The position numbers were made by a program, and so were the translations under genes. Positions 25,614 through 34,725 of a DNA stretch of 64,000 nt are shown one piece after another (position 1 is the stretch's first letter; every line of letters begins with the position of its first letter). The notes beneath the pieces were generated by a model, which made no database searches, was not told the DNA's origin, and saw only the letters and a program-made list of their open reading frames with translations. The DNA is from Bradyrhizobium arachidis (GTDB lineage: Bacteria; Pseudomonadota; Alphaproteobacteria; Rhizobiales; Xanthobacteraceae). Where the stretch lies: assembly GCF_024758505.1 (NCBI RefSeq), contig NZ_CP077970.1, positions 2,914,001-2,978,000 on the forward strand. Reading direction: 5' to 3'.

Positions 25614-26706
25614 TTCCGCCAAAGCGATCGAAGAAACACACGCCGCAATCAGCGACGTCGTCAGCATTCGCGAGCAGACCACCTTCCAGCGACTGATGAC
25701 CAATCAGGCAATCTGGGTGGCCGTCGCACTCCTTGCTCTGGTGGTGTTCATGACCTGGCTGGAACCGAGCTTCGGTACCGCCGATAACGTGACAAACATC
25801 ACGCGCAACTTCGCTCCGCTCGCGATCATGAGTCTCGGCATGACCGTGGTGATCATCACGGGGGGCATCGATCTGTCCGTCGGCTCGGTCATGGGGCTCG
25901 TTGCCATTGTCACCGGGATCCTGCTGACCTGGAATTATCCCTGGTACGTTGCCTTCGCAGCCGGGCTCCTGTCGGGACTGGCATGCGGAGCCTTCAACGG
26001 CTTCTTCGTTGCTTACATTGGCATGCCGTCTTTCGTCGTGACGCTCGGCATGCTGTCGATCGCGCGCTCGCTGGCCGTCGTGATCTCCGGCAACCAGATG
26101 CTGTACAAGTTTGGTCCGGACGCACCCATCGTCAGGGCAATTGGCCAGGCGAAATGGCCGCTGCGTGCGCCGGCCGGGTGGGCGCCATCCTGGATTCCGG
26201 AGTTCTCTTCCCACTTTTGGGTGATGGTGATCCTTGCCCTCATTCTCGGTGCCATCTTCATGTTCACCGCCTGGGCGCGCCACCTCTATGCGATCGGCTC
26301 CAATGAAAGCGCCGCGCGTCTAACCGGCGTGCCGGTCGACTGGATCAAGTTCCAAGCCTATGTGTTCTCGTCTTTCACGGCCTCCATCGCCTCGCTGCTG
26401 CTCCTCGGCTACAGCGGCTCGGCCATCAACGCGATGGGGACCGGCTACGAGCTCCGTGTGATCGCCGGCACCGTCATCGGTGGCGCCAACCTGATGGGCG
26501 GCTATGGAACCGCCTTCGGTGCCGTGATTGGCTCAGCCTTCCTCGAGGTGATCCGCAACGCCCTCCTGATGGCTGGCATCGACTCGAACTGGCAAGGCGC
26601 ATTCGTTGGCATGTTCATCGTCATTGCCGTGCTGCTCGGCATGCAGACGAGTGGGACGTCGCTTCTTGCTACGATCCGCGAGTGGGTCGTCTGGAAGCGT
26701 AGGTAG
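25603..26706 (+). CDS. Ribose/inositol-type ABC transporter permease
   Basis: A 367-residue RbsC-like inner-membrane permease. Multiple hydrophobic segments are evident, and the family motif GMTVVIITGGIDLSVGSVMGLVAI is near residue 85. The late motif VIAGTVIGGANLMGGYGTAFGAVIGS near residue 283 is also characteristic. It starts at GTG inside the end of the ATPase gene. It has an extended loop around residues 165 to 195 (KFGPDAPIVRAIGQAKWPL), longer than in RbsC. Its partner proteins are encoded on either side. Confidence 0.9.
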   Translation: MKPSSAKAIEETHAAISDVVSIREQTTFQRLMTNQAIWVAVALLALVVFMTWLEPSFGTADNVTNITRNFAPLAIMSLGMTVVIITGGIDLSVGSVMGLVAIVTGILLTWNYPWYVAFAAGLLSGLACGAFNGFFVAYIGMPSFVVTLGMLSIARSLAVVISGNQMLYKFGPDAPIVRAIGQAKWPLRAPAGWAPSWIPEFSSHFWVMVILALILGAIFMFTAWARHLYAIGSNESAARLTGVPVDWIKFQAYVFSSFTASIASLLLLGYSGSAINAMGTGYELRVIAGTVIGGANLMGGYGTAFGAVIGSAFLEVIRNALLMAGIDSNWQGAFVGMFIVIAVLLGMQTSGTSLLATIREWVVWKRR

Positions 26707-26761
26707 GAATCCGATGGCAGTAAGGTCGGAGACTTGGAGTCAACAAAAAGGGAGGAGAAAC

Positions 26762-27766
26762 GTGCATAAACATCTATTGATGGCCGCCGTGGCGTTTTCA
26801 GCGCTCATGGGAGGACAGGCCTTCGCGCAGCAGAAGTTTACCTTTGCGCTCGTTCCCAAGAACATGAACAATCCGTTCTTCGACCAGGCGCGGGACGGCT
26901 GCAAGAAGGCGGAAGCGGAGTCCAAGGGCGCCTTCCAGTGCATGTATATCGGCCCCGGCGAGCACGGAGGCGGCGAGGAGCAGGTGCAGATCGTGCAGGA
27001 CCTCGTGGCCAAGAAGGTGGACGGCATCGCCGTGGCACCGGCCAACGCGGCAGCGATGGCCGTTGCGCTGCAGGCCGCCAAGGGCGCCGGCATTCCCGTG
27101 TTGACCTGGGACTCCGACGTTCTCCCCGAGAACAAGGAGCTGCGTCTTGCCTATATTGGCACCCACAACTACGAGATCGGCGTCAACATCGCCAAGATCG
27201 TGCAGACCATCAAGCCGAAGGGCGGCACGATCTGTATCCAGTCCGGTGGCGCAGCTGCAGCCAACCACAACGAGCGCATGAAGGGTATCCGTGATACGCT
27301 CTCCGGCAAGGAGTCCGCCCAATCGCCCGGGGAGCGGCTGACTGGACAGAATGGCTGGAAGGAGATCGACGGCTGCCCGCTCTACACCAACGACGATTTC
27401 CCTCTGTCGGTGCAGCAATTCCAGGACATCATGGCAAAGAACCCGAGCCTGGACGCGTTCACGCCGACGGGCGGTTTCCCGCAATTCGTGCCAGACGCTA
27501 ACCGCGCTGCGGTCGCGCCCTTCAAGGACAAGATCGGCAAGAAGGACTTGGCGTTGGTGGTTGCCGATACGCTGCCGGTTCAGATCGATCAGATGAAGGA
27601 GGGGCTGTCGCTCGGCCAGGTCGGGCAGCGACCGTTCGAGATGGGCTACAAGACCATGTTCGCTTTGAAGGACGTCAAGGAAGGCAAGGCTCCGCCTAAA
27701 GATCCGACCTATACCGGCCTCGACGTCTGCACATCCAAGAACGTCGATAGCTGCATCGCGAAGTAG
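26762..27766 (+). CDS. Ribose/inositol-type ABC transporter binding protein
   Basis: A 334-residue periplasmic binding protein 4-type receptor. Signal peptide HKHLLMAAVAFSALMGGQAFA with cleavage before QQKF. The mature start FALVPKNMNNPFFDQARDGC is typical of ribose, galactose and inositol receptors. Four or more Cys residues (near 52, 61, 146 and 200) are unusual for this family and may form disulfides. It starts at GTG after GGGAGGAG. Linked to iolDE and RpiR boxes, it probably binds an inositol or inositol-derived compound. A hairpin follows the stop. Confidence 0.88.
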   Translation: MHKHLLMAAVAFSALMGGQAFAQQKFTFALVPKNMNNPFFDQARDGCKKAEAESKGAFQCMYIGPGEHGGGEEQVQIVQDLVAKKVDGIAVAPANAAAMAVALQAAKGAGIPVLTWDSDVLPENKELRLAYIGTHNYEIGVNIAKIVQTIKPKGGTICIQSGGAAAANHNERMKGIRDTLSGKESAQSPGERLTGQNGWKEIDGCPLYTNDDFPLSVQQFQDIMAKNPSLDAFTPTGGFPQFVPDANRAAVAPFKDKIGKKDLALVVADTLPVQIDQMKEGLSLGQVGQRPFEMGYKTMFALKDVKEGKAPPKDPTYTGLDVCTSKNVDSCIAK

Positions 27767-27782
27767 TTCGTGCGTGACGGCA

Positions 27783-27804
27783 GCGGGCTAGGCGACTAGC
27801 CCGC
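27783..27804 (+). terminator. Hairpin after the binding protein gene
   Basis: GCGGGCTAG, loop GCGA, CTAGCCCGC: a perfect 9-bp stem 16 bp after the stop. No T-run follows, so it is either a rho-assisted end or a message-stabilising hairpin. Confidence 0.5.
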
Positions 27805-28371
27805 CCCGGCGGCAGCGTCCGGCTGATCTCCCGCCTTGGGCACCATGGACTTCGATCGTCGAACTGCCGACCTGAGCAGGATCGTCGAGATGCAGCGTAA
27901 TCAAGTCCGAAAAGATTATGAGGCTCCTCAAGACCCGGGGGCGTCGGATCGGAGCTTGTCCGGATCGTGGTGGTAGGCCGCGATGTTGCCCCGCGGTGTG
28001 ACAGCTCGGCTCCCACAGCGTGCTGACGCCCCTTTCCCGCAGGGTCGCCGGCTACCGCGTGGTGGGCATTGCCCTTCAGCTGGAAGGCAATGTGATGAAC
28101 TCAGCGCGCGGCGCGCCGAGCTTGATCTGATTGTGTCTATCTGCCTCTAGTTGGCTCAAATTGGCCAATGATGGACTGGACGGACTGACGTGCAGTGAGA
28201 AAGCGTCAATCCAAAACGCACGACGCTTAAAGCAGATCCTCGTAAGAGTTCTCAAAGACTTGGGTCCGGGGGCTGATCGTTGGTGAGCCAAAACATCCGG
28301 GTCGCAGCGCCGAGTTGCTTCCCGTTACCAATCGTACGATTTTTGCGCGCTGATGGACGATTTCCTGCGAT
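27805..28371. other. Non-coding or unresolved stretch
   Basis: About 570 bases between convergent operons. Frames here are short, overlap in several phases, lack ribosome sites and show no codon bias. The stretch is less GC-rich than its surroundings near 28120-28370. I see no RNA gene or mobile element; it may be decayed sequence. Confidence 0.4.
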
Positions 28372-31017
28372 TCACACGCTAGCTGATTCAGCCTTCTGCA
28401 GAATAAGCGGCAGAAGCCCGCCAATGCGAAGGGTTTCGCATTCCAGATTCGTCTCGATCGCGGCTGCCGCGACAAAGCTGTCAAGCTGAGTACCGTCCCT
28501 CAGGATCCTGACTGTCACCGGAGCCCGCGGCGCGATGGCCTCGAGGCCGGCGTCGATCTCCAGGCTGTCGCCCGGCCTCAGTCCGAGATCCTGCGGCCGA
28601 TGATCGGTCGGCAGGCGCAGCGGCAGGATGCCCATTCCAATCAGGTTGGAGCGGTGGATGCGCTCGAAGCTCAGCGCGAGCACGGCGCGGACGCCGAGAA
28701 GGGCCACACCCTTGGCCGCCCAGTCGCGCGAGGACCCCATGCCGTAGCGCTCGCCCGCAATAACAACGACTGAGCGATCCTCTTCGGCGTAACGCTCGGC
28801 GGTCGCGCGCAGCGACATGCGGTCGCCGGAGTCAGCGTGAATCGTGGTGCCGGGCGGCAGATCAGCGCCGAGCAGATTGCGAACGCTCTTGTTGGTGAAG
28901 AGGCCCCGCAGCATCACCTCCCAATTGCCCCGCCGCGACGCGAAAACGTTGAGGTCATGTCGATCTTCGCCGTGCGCGATGAGATAGGCGGCCGCCTCAC
29001 TTGCGGGCGGGACCGCGCCGGCGGGCGAGATGTGATCGGTGGTGATGTCGTCGCCGAGGACGAGAAGAGGCACGGCCGCATAGGAGCCCAGCCGCGTACC
29101 GTTGCTGAAGCCCGCAAACGGTGGCCGCCGAATATAGGTGGAGCCCTTTTCCCACGGGAATAGCGCAGAGTCAGGTGCTTCGAAGCCCGCCCAATCGGCG
29201 CTCGCTTCCGCGGCGTCATAGGCCTCAGCGTAGTCGCCGGCGTCTCGCGCCTGCGCGAGTGCTGCATCGATTTCGGCTCCGGTCGGCCAGATGTCCCTGA
29301 GACGGACGTCGTGGCCTGACGCGCTGCGTGCAATCGGGTCGCGCAGAATGTTGCGACATACATCGCCGGCGAGAGCGAAGGCGACGACGAGCGGAGGCGA
29401 TGCCAGGAAGGCCAGCTCGATTTGCGAATGCACACGGCCTGGAAAATTGCGATTGCCGGACAGAATCGCGACCGGCGCGATCGTGCGGTCCGCAAGCGCA
29501 TGCGTCATGGCCGGCGCCAGCGGCCCGGAGTTGCCGATGCACGTCGTGCAGCCATAGCCGACAATGCCGAAGCCGAGCGCTTCGAAGTCCGCGAGGAGGC
29601 CGGCCCGCCGCAGATAACGCTCGGCCGTGGGCGAGCCCGGCGCCAGCGATGTTTTCACCCAGGCCGGAGGTGTCGATCCGAGCAGCCGAGCCTTGCGGGC
29701 GAGAAGGCCGGCGGCGACCAGAAGCCTCGGGTCCGACGTGTTGGTGCAACTCGTGATCGCTGCAATCGCGACAGCCCCGTCAGCCGGCCGACCTGCAACG
29801 GTGATGTCGCGGACTGCCGCTGCGGCGTCGCCGCCGCCAAGCGCCGGTCCCAGCGCTTCGATGGTTTTGCCGGCCGCAATTCGATCCTGCGGCCGCCGCG
29901 GACCGGCGAGGCTGACCTCGACGGCGTCGAGATCGACATCGATCGTTTCGGTGTAGCGCGGATTGGCCTCGGGATCGAACCAGAGCCCCTGGCGGCGCGC
30001 ATAGGCTTCGACCAGCGCGATCTGCTCGCACGAGCGTCCGGTCTGCGCGAGATAGTCGAGCGTCCGACCGTCGATTGGAAAGAAGCCGGAATTGGCGCCG
30101 AACTCCGGAGTCATGTTGGCAACCACGGCGCGATCGCCGGCCGAAAGCGAGGAGACGCCCGGTCCGAAGAACTCCACAAAGCGGTCGGCGAGATCGATCT
30201 TTCGCAGGCATTCGGTAACCGTCAGCGCAAGGTCGGTTGCCAGGACGCCTTCACGCAGGCGCCCCGTGAGGCGCACGCCGACTACATCGGGGACCCGCAT
30301 CATCACCGGCATGCCGAACATCACGCTTTCAGCTTCGAGTCCGCCGACCCCCCAGGCGAGCACGCCGATCCCGTTGATCATCGGGGTGTGGCTGTCGGTG
30401 CCGATCAATGTATCCGGGGCAGCCCACAACTCGCCATCACGACTGGCGGTCGTCACGACGCTGGCGAGGCGCTCCAGGTTGAGCGTGTGCATGATGCCGG
30501 TGCCGGGCGGATGCACACGGACGCCCTTGAGTGCATGGCTCGCCCACTTCATGAAGCGATAGCGCTCGCCATTGCGCTTGAGCTCATGCGCCATGTTCAG
30601 CTTCATGGCGTCCGGGCGGGCGAACACGTCGACGCCGATGGAATGGTCGGTAGAGACGTCGACTGGCAGCACCGGATTGAGGCGATTGGGGTCACCGCCC
30701 GCTTCCGCGAGCGAGGCGCGCAAGCCGGCGATATCGACCAGCGCCGGTCCGCAGGTCGTGTCGTGCATCAGAACGCGTGACGGCTGAAAGGCGATTTCGC
30801 GGTCACTGCGGCCACAGTCAAGCCAGTCGAGCAGTGCGGAGACCGCCGTGTCCTTGTCATCGCGCGAATTGCGCAGGACGTTTTCGAGCAGAATGCGCAG
30901 GATCACGGGCAGGCGAGGGAGATCGCTGCCTGCCGCCGCAACGATGTCTGCGATACGCCAGGTCTTGTCCCCGACGGTCAGCGTGGCGAAACCGGTAATG
31001 GCTGGATATTCTGTCAC
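28372..31017 (-). CDS. Aconitate hydratase homologue (AcnA type)
   Basis: An 881-residue aconitase. The iron-sulfur cysteines are in ITSCTNTSDPR near residue 407 and GYGCTTCIGNSGPL near residue 475; other active-site blocks are IGTDSHTPMINGIGV near residue 199 and, in the swivel domain, GERYGMGSSRDWAAKG near residue 755. It starts at a GTG directly after the stop of the MFS transporter gene, implying coupling. Because it is linked to a transporter and a GntR regulator rather than to central metabolism, it probably acts on an imported tricarboxylate or a substituted aconitate; a redundant AcnA is the alternative. Confidence 0.88.
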   Translation of the reverse strand: MTEYPAITGFATLTVGDKTWRIADIVAAAGSDLPRLPVILRILLENVLRNSRDDKDTAVSALLDWLDCGRSDREIAFQPSRVLMHDTTCGPALVDIAGLRASLAEAGGDPNRLNPVLPVDVSTDHSIGVDVFARPDAMKLNMAHELKRNGERYRFMKWASHALKGVRVHPPGTGIMHTLNLERLASVVTTASRDGELWAAPDTLIGTDSHTPMINGIGVLAWGVGGLEAESVMFGMPVMMRVPDVVGVRLTGRLREGVLATDLALTVTECLRKIDLADRFVEFFGPGVSSLSAGDRAVVANMTPEFGANSGFFPIDGRTLDYLAQTGRSCEQIALVEAYARRQGLWFDPEANPRYTETIDVDLDAVEVSLAGPRRPQDRIAAGKTIEALGPALGGGDAAAAVRDITVAGRPADGAVAIAAITSCTNTSDPRLLVAAGLLARKARLLGSTPPAWVKTSLAPGSPTAERYLRRAGLLADFEALGFGIVGYGCTTCIGNSGPLAPAMTHALADRTIAPVAILSGNRNFPGRVHSQIELAFLASPPLVVAFALAGDVCRNILRDPIARSASGHDVRLRDIWPTGAEIDAALAQARDAGDYAEAYDAAEASADWAGFEAPDSALFPWEKGSTYIRRPPFAGFSNGTRLGSYAAVPLLVLGDDITTDHISPAGAVPPASEAAAYLIAHGEDRHDLNVFASRRGNWEVMLRGLFTNKSVRNLLGADLPPGTTIHADSGDRMSLRATAERYAEEDRSVVVIAGERYGMGSSRDWAAKGVALLGVRAVLALSFERIHRSNLIGMGILPLRLPTDHRPQDLGLRPGDSLEIDAGLEAIAPRAPVTVRILRDGTQLDSFVAAAAIETNLECETLRIGGLLPLILQKAESASV

Positions 31018-32337
31018 TCAGGCGTGCTGCTCGGCCGGCTGGGTTCGTGTTGCGGCTGAGTTCTCCATTCTCGTGAACCAGGTCATCAGGAACGAGACGA
31101 ACAGCAATCCGCTCAGGAACAGCAGGCCGCCATAGGTGCTCCCGGTTGCGTCCTTGATTGCGCCGATGGCGTAGGGGCCGGCGAAGCCGCCGAGATTGCC
31201 GATCGAGTTGATGGCCGCAATCGACACCGCGGCCGTGGAACGGGAGAGAAACAGGCCGGGCAGCGACCAGAACGGTGACTTGAAGGCGTAGATGCCGGCG
31301 AGCGAGAGCGAGATCAACGTCATCGCGACCGCGGGCTGTGCGACGAGGCCGGTGAGCGCAAGCGCTGCCGCACCCCAGAGCAGGGGAATTGCCGAGTGCT
31401 TTTGCCGCTCGCCGGTGCGGTCCGAATTGCGCGACCACAAGACCATCACCACCGTCGCGAAGGCGTACGGCAGCATGGCGACAAGGCCGACCTCGAAATT
31501 CGTGAGCGAGGCGGACAGGCCTTTGATGATCTGCGGCATCCACAGGCCGATGCCGAGGTTACCGACCTGGTAGATGAAGTAGATCACCGACAGGAACAGC
31601 ACCTTCGGATTGGTGATCGCCGCGACGATTCCGAGATGCTCCACATTGCTCCGCGCGGTGTGATCCTTGCGCAGCTCCTCCGTCAGCCAGTCGCGCTCTT
31701 CGGGAGCAAGCCATTTGGCCTGTTCGGGGCGGTCGGTCATGATGAAGTAGTTGAGGATGCCGGCGATGACGGCGGGGCCGCCTTCGAGCAGCAGCATCCA
31801 GCGCCAGCCGCTGAGACCGAAGCCGGAGACGTGATCCATGATCCACGTGCTCAAGGGCGCGCCGATCAGGTACGACACCGGAATGGCTGCGGTGAACAGC
31901 GCCACGGTTGTCGCCTGCTCCTTGGCGCGGAACCAATAGGTCAGATAGATGATGATGCCGGGAAAGAAGCCGGCTTCGGCGACGCCGAGCAGGAAGCGCA
32001 GCATATAGAGCTGCATCGCGCTCTGCACGAAGGCGCTGGCGGTCGCGACGATGCCCCAGCTGATCAGGATCCGCGAAATCCAGATGCGTGCGCCGTATTT
32101 GTTGAGCGCGACGTTGCTCGGCACCTCGAACAGGAAATAGCCGATGAAGAAGATGCCGGCGGCGAAGCCGAAGGCCTCGCTCGTCAGCGCGAGCTCCTTG
32201 TTCATCTGCAGCGCCGCGTAACCGATATTGGCGCGGTCGAGATAGGAAATGACGTAGAGGACAAAGCAATAGGGCACGATGCGCCAGAACACTTTGCGCG
32301 TCGTGGTTTGCTCTGTTGTCGATGTGGTGGCGGACAT
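31018..32337 (-). CDS. MFS transporter, anion:cation symporter family
   Basis: A 439-residue transporter with about twelve membrane segments. The N-terminal pattern VFWRIVPYCFVLYVISYLDRANIGYAALQMNKEL and LGVAEAGFFPGIIIYLTYWF are hallmarks of the ACS group that imports organic anions such as tartrate, glucarate or tricarboxylates. The ATG follows AAGGGAA. Upstream, a TTTTAT-AGA-ATAAAA box lies 79 bp away, matching one beside the GntR gene. It is translationally coupled to the aconitase gene. Confidence 0.9.
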   Translation of the reverse strand: MSATTSTTEQTTTRKVFWRIVPYCFVLYVISYLDRANIGYAALQMNKELALTSEAFGFAAGIFFIGYFLFEVPSNVALNKYGARIWISRILISWGIVATASAFVQSAMQLYMLRFLLGVAEAGFFPGIIIYLTYWFRAKEQATTVALFTAAIPVSYLIGAPLSTWIMDHVSGFGLSGWRWMLLLEGGPAVIAGILNYFIMTDRPEQAKWLAPEERDWLTEELRKDHTARSNVEHLGIVAAITNPKVLFLSVIYFIYQVGNLGIGLWMPQIIKGLSASLTNFEVGLVAMLPYAFATVVMVLWSRNSDRTGERQKHSAIPLLWGAAALALTGLVAQPAVAMTLISLSLAGIYAFKSPFWSLPGLFLSRSTAAVSIAAINSIGNLGGFAGPYAIGAIKDATGSTYGGLLFLSGLLFVSFLMTWFTRMENSAATRTQPAEQHA

Positions 32338-32415
32338 GGCGGCGTTCCCTTGAGGGGATTTTGATATGACGCCGGCCTCCCCTGCAGGCGGGCACCTTGC
32401 AGGGGCATATATGCA

Positions 32416-32430
32416 TTTTATAGAATAAAA
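32416..32430. promoter_or_regulatory. GntR box A (TTTTAT-AGA-ATAAAA)
   Basis: A perfect 6-bp inverted repeat with a 3-bp spacer, followed by AGCAATGCTGGGA. It lies 79 bp before the MFS start and has a close match at 33444, also followed by CAAT and GGGA, which makes chance unlikely. Confidence 0.6.
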
Positions 32431-32459
32431 AGCAATGCTGGGATTCTGGATTTTGATTT

Positions 32460-33344
32460 CTAGACCTTGGGGACCTTGATCAGGCCCGCCCCCTCGATGT
32501 GGACACGGAGAAAGTCGGAGGCCTCCTGTCTCAAGCCTTTTTCCAGCAAGGTCAGGATGTTGATGTGCTCTCGGCACTGGATGGGGAGCCGACTGCGATC
32601 CACGGTGATGCGGTACTCGACCAGCCGGCGCAGCCGGTTCACCCGCTTGACGGCATCGAGAAAGAACGGGTTGTGCGCGCAGCCCACTAGCATCTCGTGG
32701 AACTCTGCGTTGGCCGCGAAGATTTCCGAACGCGAGGCGCGCTTGTAGCCGCCCTCGAGCAACCATTGCTGCTGCTCGCGGGCCGCTGCAAACGCGGCGC
32801 GGTCGATCTCGAAGCTCGGCAGGAGCAGCGCCTGCGGCTCCAGCGCGACGCGGAGCTGATAACCCTGCCGATAGCTCTCCTGCGATGTCAGGAGCGGACC
32901 GAATTCCCAGCCATTGCCGGGCAACCGCTCGATCCATCCTTCATCGGCAATGTCGTTGAGAATCTTCAAGAGGCGCGTGCGCGACAGACCATAGCGCCGC
33001 ATCAGCTCATTCTCGCTGACGCGGTCCGGCAGCTTGCCCTCCAGCCGATCCTCAGCGATCGCGAAATACCATCGATCCTCGCGCTCCGACGCGTCGCTCT
33101 CCGCCTCGTCCGGTTCGGGAAGGTCACTGGCACCCTTCACCAGGAAGAAGCCGCGGTTGGGCTCAGAGCGAACGATCTTCATCTCTTCGAGGATCTGCAG
33201 CGCGCCGTTGATTGGCGCGCGTGAAACCTTGAGCGCATCGGCCAGCGTCTGGCTGGGCAGGTGCTGGTCGGGCTTGAGATTGTTGTCGCGGATGTAGTCT
33301 AGAATCCGCGATGTCATCTGGGTCGCGAGGCTAGGGCGGGGCAT
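32460..33344 (-). CDS. GntR-family regulator with two DNA-binding domains
   Basis: A 294-residue regulator. Residues 1 to 70 form a GntR winged helix (SRILDYIRDNNLKPDQHLPSQTLADALKVSRAPINGALQIL). Residues 95 to 150 form a second one (LPDRVSENELMRRYGLSRTRLLKILNDIADEGWIERLPG). The remaining 140 residues are an FCD-type all-helical sensor (FHEMLVGCAHNPFFLDAVKRVNRLRRLVEY). Ordinary FadR/FCD proteins have one winged helix. I start it at MPRPSL; a frame further upstream runs across the divergent promoter. It likely controls the MFS-aconitase unit and the lactonase through boxes A and B. Confidence 0.85.
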   Translation of the reverse strand: MPRPSLATQMTSRILDYIRDNNLKPDQHLPSQTLADALKVSRAPINGALQILEEMKIVRSEPNRGFFLVKGASDLPEPDEAESDASEREDRWYFAIAEDRLEGKLPDRVSENELMRRYGLSRTRLLKILNDIADEGWIERLPGNGWEFGPLLTSQESYRQGYQLRVALEPQALLLPSFEIDRAAFAAAREQQQWLLEGGYKRASRSEIFAANAEFHEMLVGCAHNPFFLDAVKRVNRLRRLVEYRITVDRSRLPIQCREHINILTLLEKGLRQEASDFLRVHIEGAGLIKVPKV

Positions 33345-33443
33345 GCGGCGACTCGGGTTCTCCTGCCTGAACAGCTTTCGCTCACAGGCACGGTCGGCAC
33401 AAGCGGCCGTTCCAGACGGGATTGCGTTCTCACCGAAATTGTG

Positions 33444-33458
33444 TTTTAGAAAATAAAA
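33444..33458. promoter_or_regulatory. GntR box B (TTTTAG-AAA-ATAAAA)
   Basis: A near-copy of box A with one mismatch in the left arm, followed by ATCAATATCGGGA. It lies 20 bp upstream of the lactonase GTG start and 100 bp from the GntR start, so binding would interfere with the divergent promoters. Confidence 0.6.
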
Positions 33459-33477
33459 ATCAATATCGGGAGGAGCC

Positions 33478-34725
33478 GTGAAGCCCCCAGAGCTTGCGCC
33501 CTGTTGCGCATCCGACGTCACCGCCGATCCCCAGATGACCCGTCGCGCCATCGCGCATCTCGCCGTGGCCGGCGTTCTCTCGAGTGCCTTGCCCGCCCGT
33601 GCCTCACAGGCTCAAGTCAAGACAGGCTCCCCATCGGAGGACCGCCCCATGCCCGCCAGTTCCAGCTCATTCGTTTATGTCGGTGCGCGCACCACCAGGG
33701 AGCGAAATGCGCGCGGCGATGGGCTCAACGTCTACCGGATGGACAACGCGACGGGGCGGTGGGCGCATCTCCAGCTCCTCGGCGATCTCGTCAATCCCTC
33801 GTTCCTGGCCTTTGATCGAAGCCAGCGCTTTCTCTACACGGTGCATGGCGATCTCAGCGATATCACGGCCATGGCGATCGACCCGGCCGCCGGCACGCTG
33901 CGCGTGATTAACCGGCAGAGCACCGAAGGCAAGAACCCGGTCCACCTTGCGGTCGATCCAACCAACCGTTTCGTGGTGGTCGCCAACCACATCACCTCGA
34001 CACTCGCGCTCCTGCCGCGCCATGATGACGGCTCGCTCGGCGCCGTGATCGATCTCGTCAAGCTCGAGGGCAAGAACGGCCCGCACCGGGTAGAGCAGCC
34101 CTTCGCCAAGCCGCACCAGGTCGAGTTCGATCCGTCCGGGCGCTTCATCGTCGTGCCGGACAAGGGGCTGGACCTCGTCTTCACCTATCGGATCGATGCC
34201 GAGAAGGGAAAGCTGGTGCAGGCCGGCAAGCCGGCGCAGGCGCGCGAAGGCGCTGGCCCCCGCCATGTGGCGTTCCATCCGGCACGCCAGCTCGCCTACG
34301 TCGTCAATGAGCTGGATTCCACGGTGACGGCCTATCGCTTCGATCCGGCCGATGGTGCGCTCCAGCCGTTCCAGGTGCTCTCGGTCGTCCCGGATGCGTT
34401 CACGGGTAACAGCCGCGCGGCCGAGATTGCCGTCTCAGCGGACGGACGCTTCGTCTACGCCTCCAACCGCGGCAATGACGGCATCGCCACCTTCGCAATA
34501 GATCCCGCGACCGGCAGACTGTCTCCCGCAACCTGGACGCCGAGCGGCGGCAAGACCCCGCGCTTCTTCGCACTCGGCCCGTCTGATGCATTCCTGTTCG
34601 CGGCCAATGAAGACAGCGATACCGTGATCGCCTTCAGGCGCGACGCCGCCAATGGCGGCCTCAGCGCAACAAGCGAGGTCGTGCGTGTCGGAAGCCCGGT
34701 CTGCATCCTGTTCAGGATGGCGTGA
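33478..34725 (+). CDS. Lactonase-like seven-bladed beta-propeller protein, exported
   Basis: A 415-residue protein of the 6-phosphogluconolactonase/YncE-like Lactonase family. The first 45 residues hold a twin-arginine export signal (TRRAIAHLAVAGVLSSALPARA). The mature part shows repeated propeller strands such as FLAFDRSQRFLYTVHGD, HLAVDPTNRFVVVANH, VEFDPSGRFIVVPDK, HVAFHPARQLAYVVNE and EIAVSADGRFVYASNRG. It starts at GTG after GGGAGGAG. With the aconitase and transporter, it may hydrolyse a lactone of an organic acid in the periplasm; a non-enzymatic role is possible. Confidence 0.8.
   Translation: MKPPELAPCCASDVTADPQMTRRAIAHLAVAGVLSSALPARASQAQVKTGSPSEDRPMPASSSSFVYVGARTTRERNARGDGLNVYRMDNATGRWAHLQLLGDLVNPSFLAFDRSQRFLYTVHGDLSDITAMAIDPAAGTLRVINRQSTEGKNPVHLAVDPTNRFVVVANHITSTLALLPRHDDGSLGAVIDLVKLEGKNGPHRVEQPFAKPHQVEFDPSGRFIVVPDKGLDLVFTYRIDAEKGKLVQAGKPAQAREGAGPRHVAFHPARQLAYVVNELDSTVTAYRFDPADGALQPFQVLSVVPDAFTGNSRAAEIAVSADGRFVYASNRGNDGIATFAIDPATGRLSPATWTPSGGKTPRFFALGPSDAFLFAANEDSDTVIAFRRDAANGGLSATSEVVRVGSPVCILFRMA

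Noticed and set aside
27805..28371. Possible genes on either strand between the two operons
   Set aside because: Only short overlapping frames without start signals or codon bias.
29422..30780. A 452-codon open frame on the plus strand
   Set aside because: Antisense of the aconitase gene; composition is Arg- and His-rich without motif.
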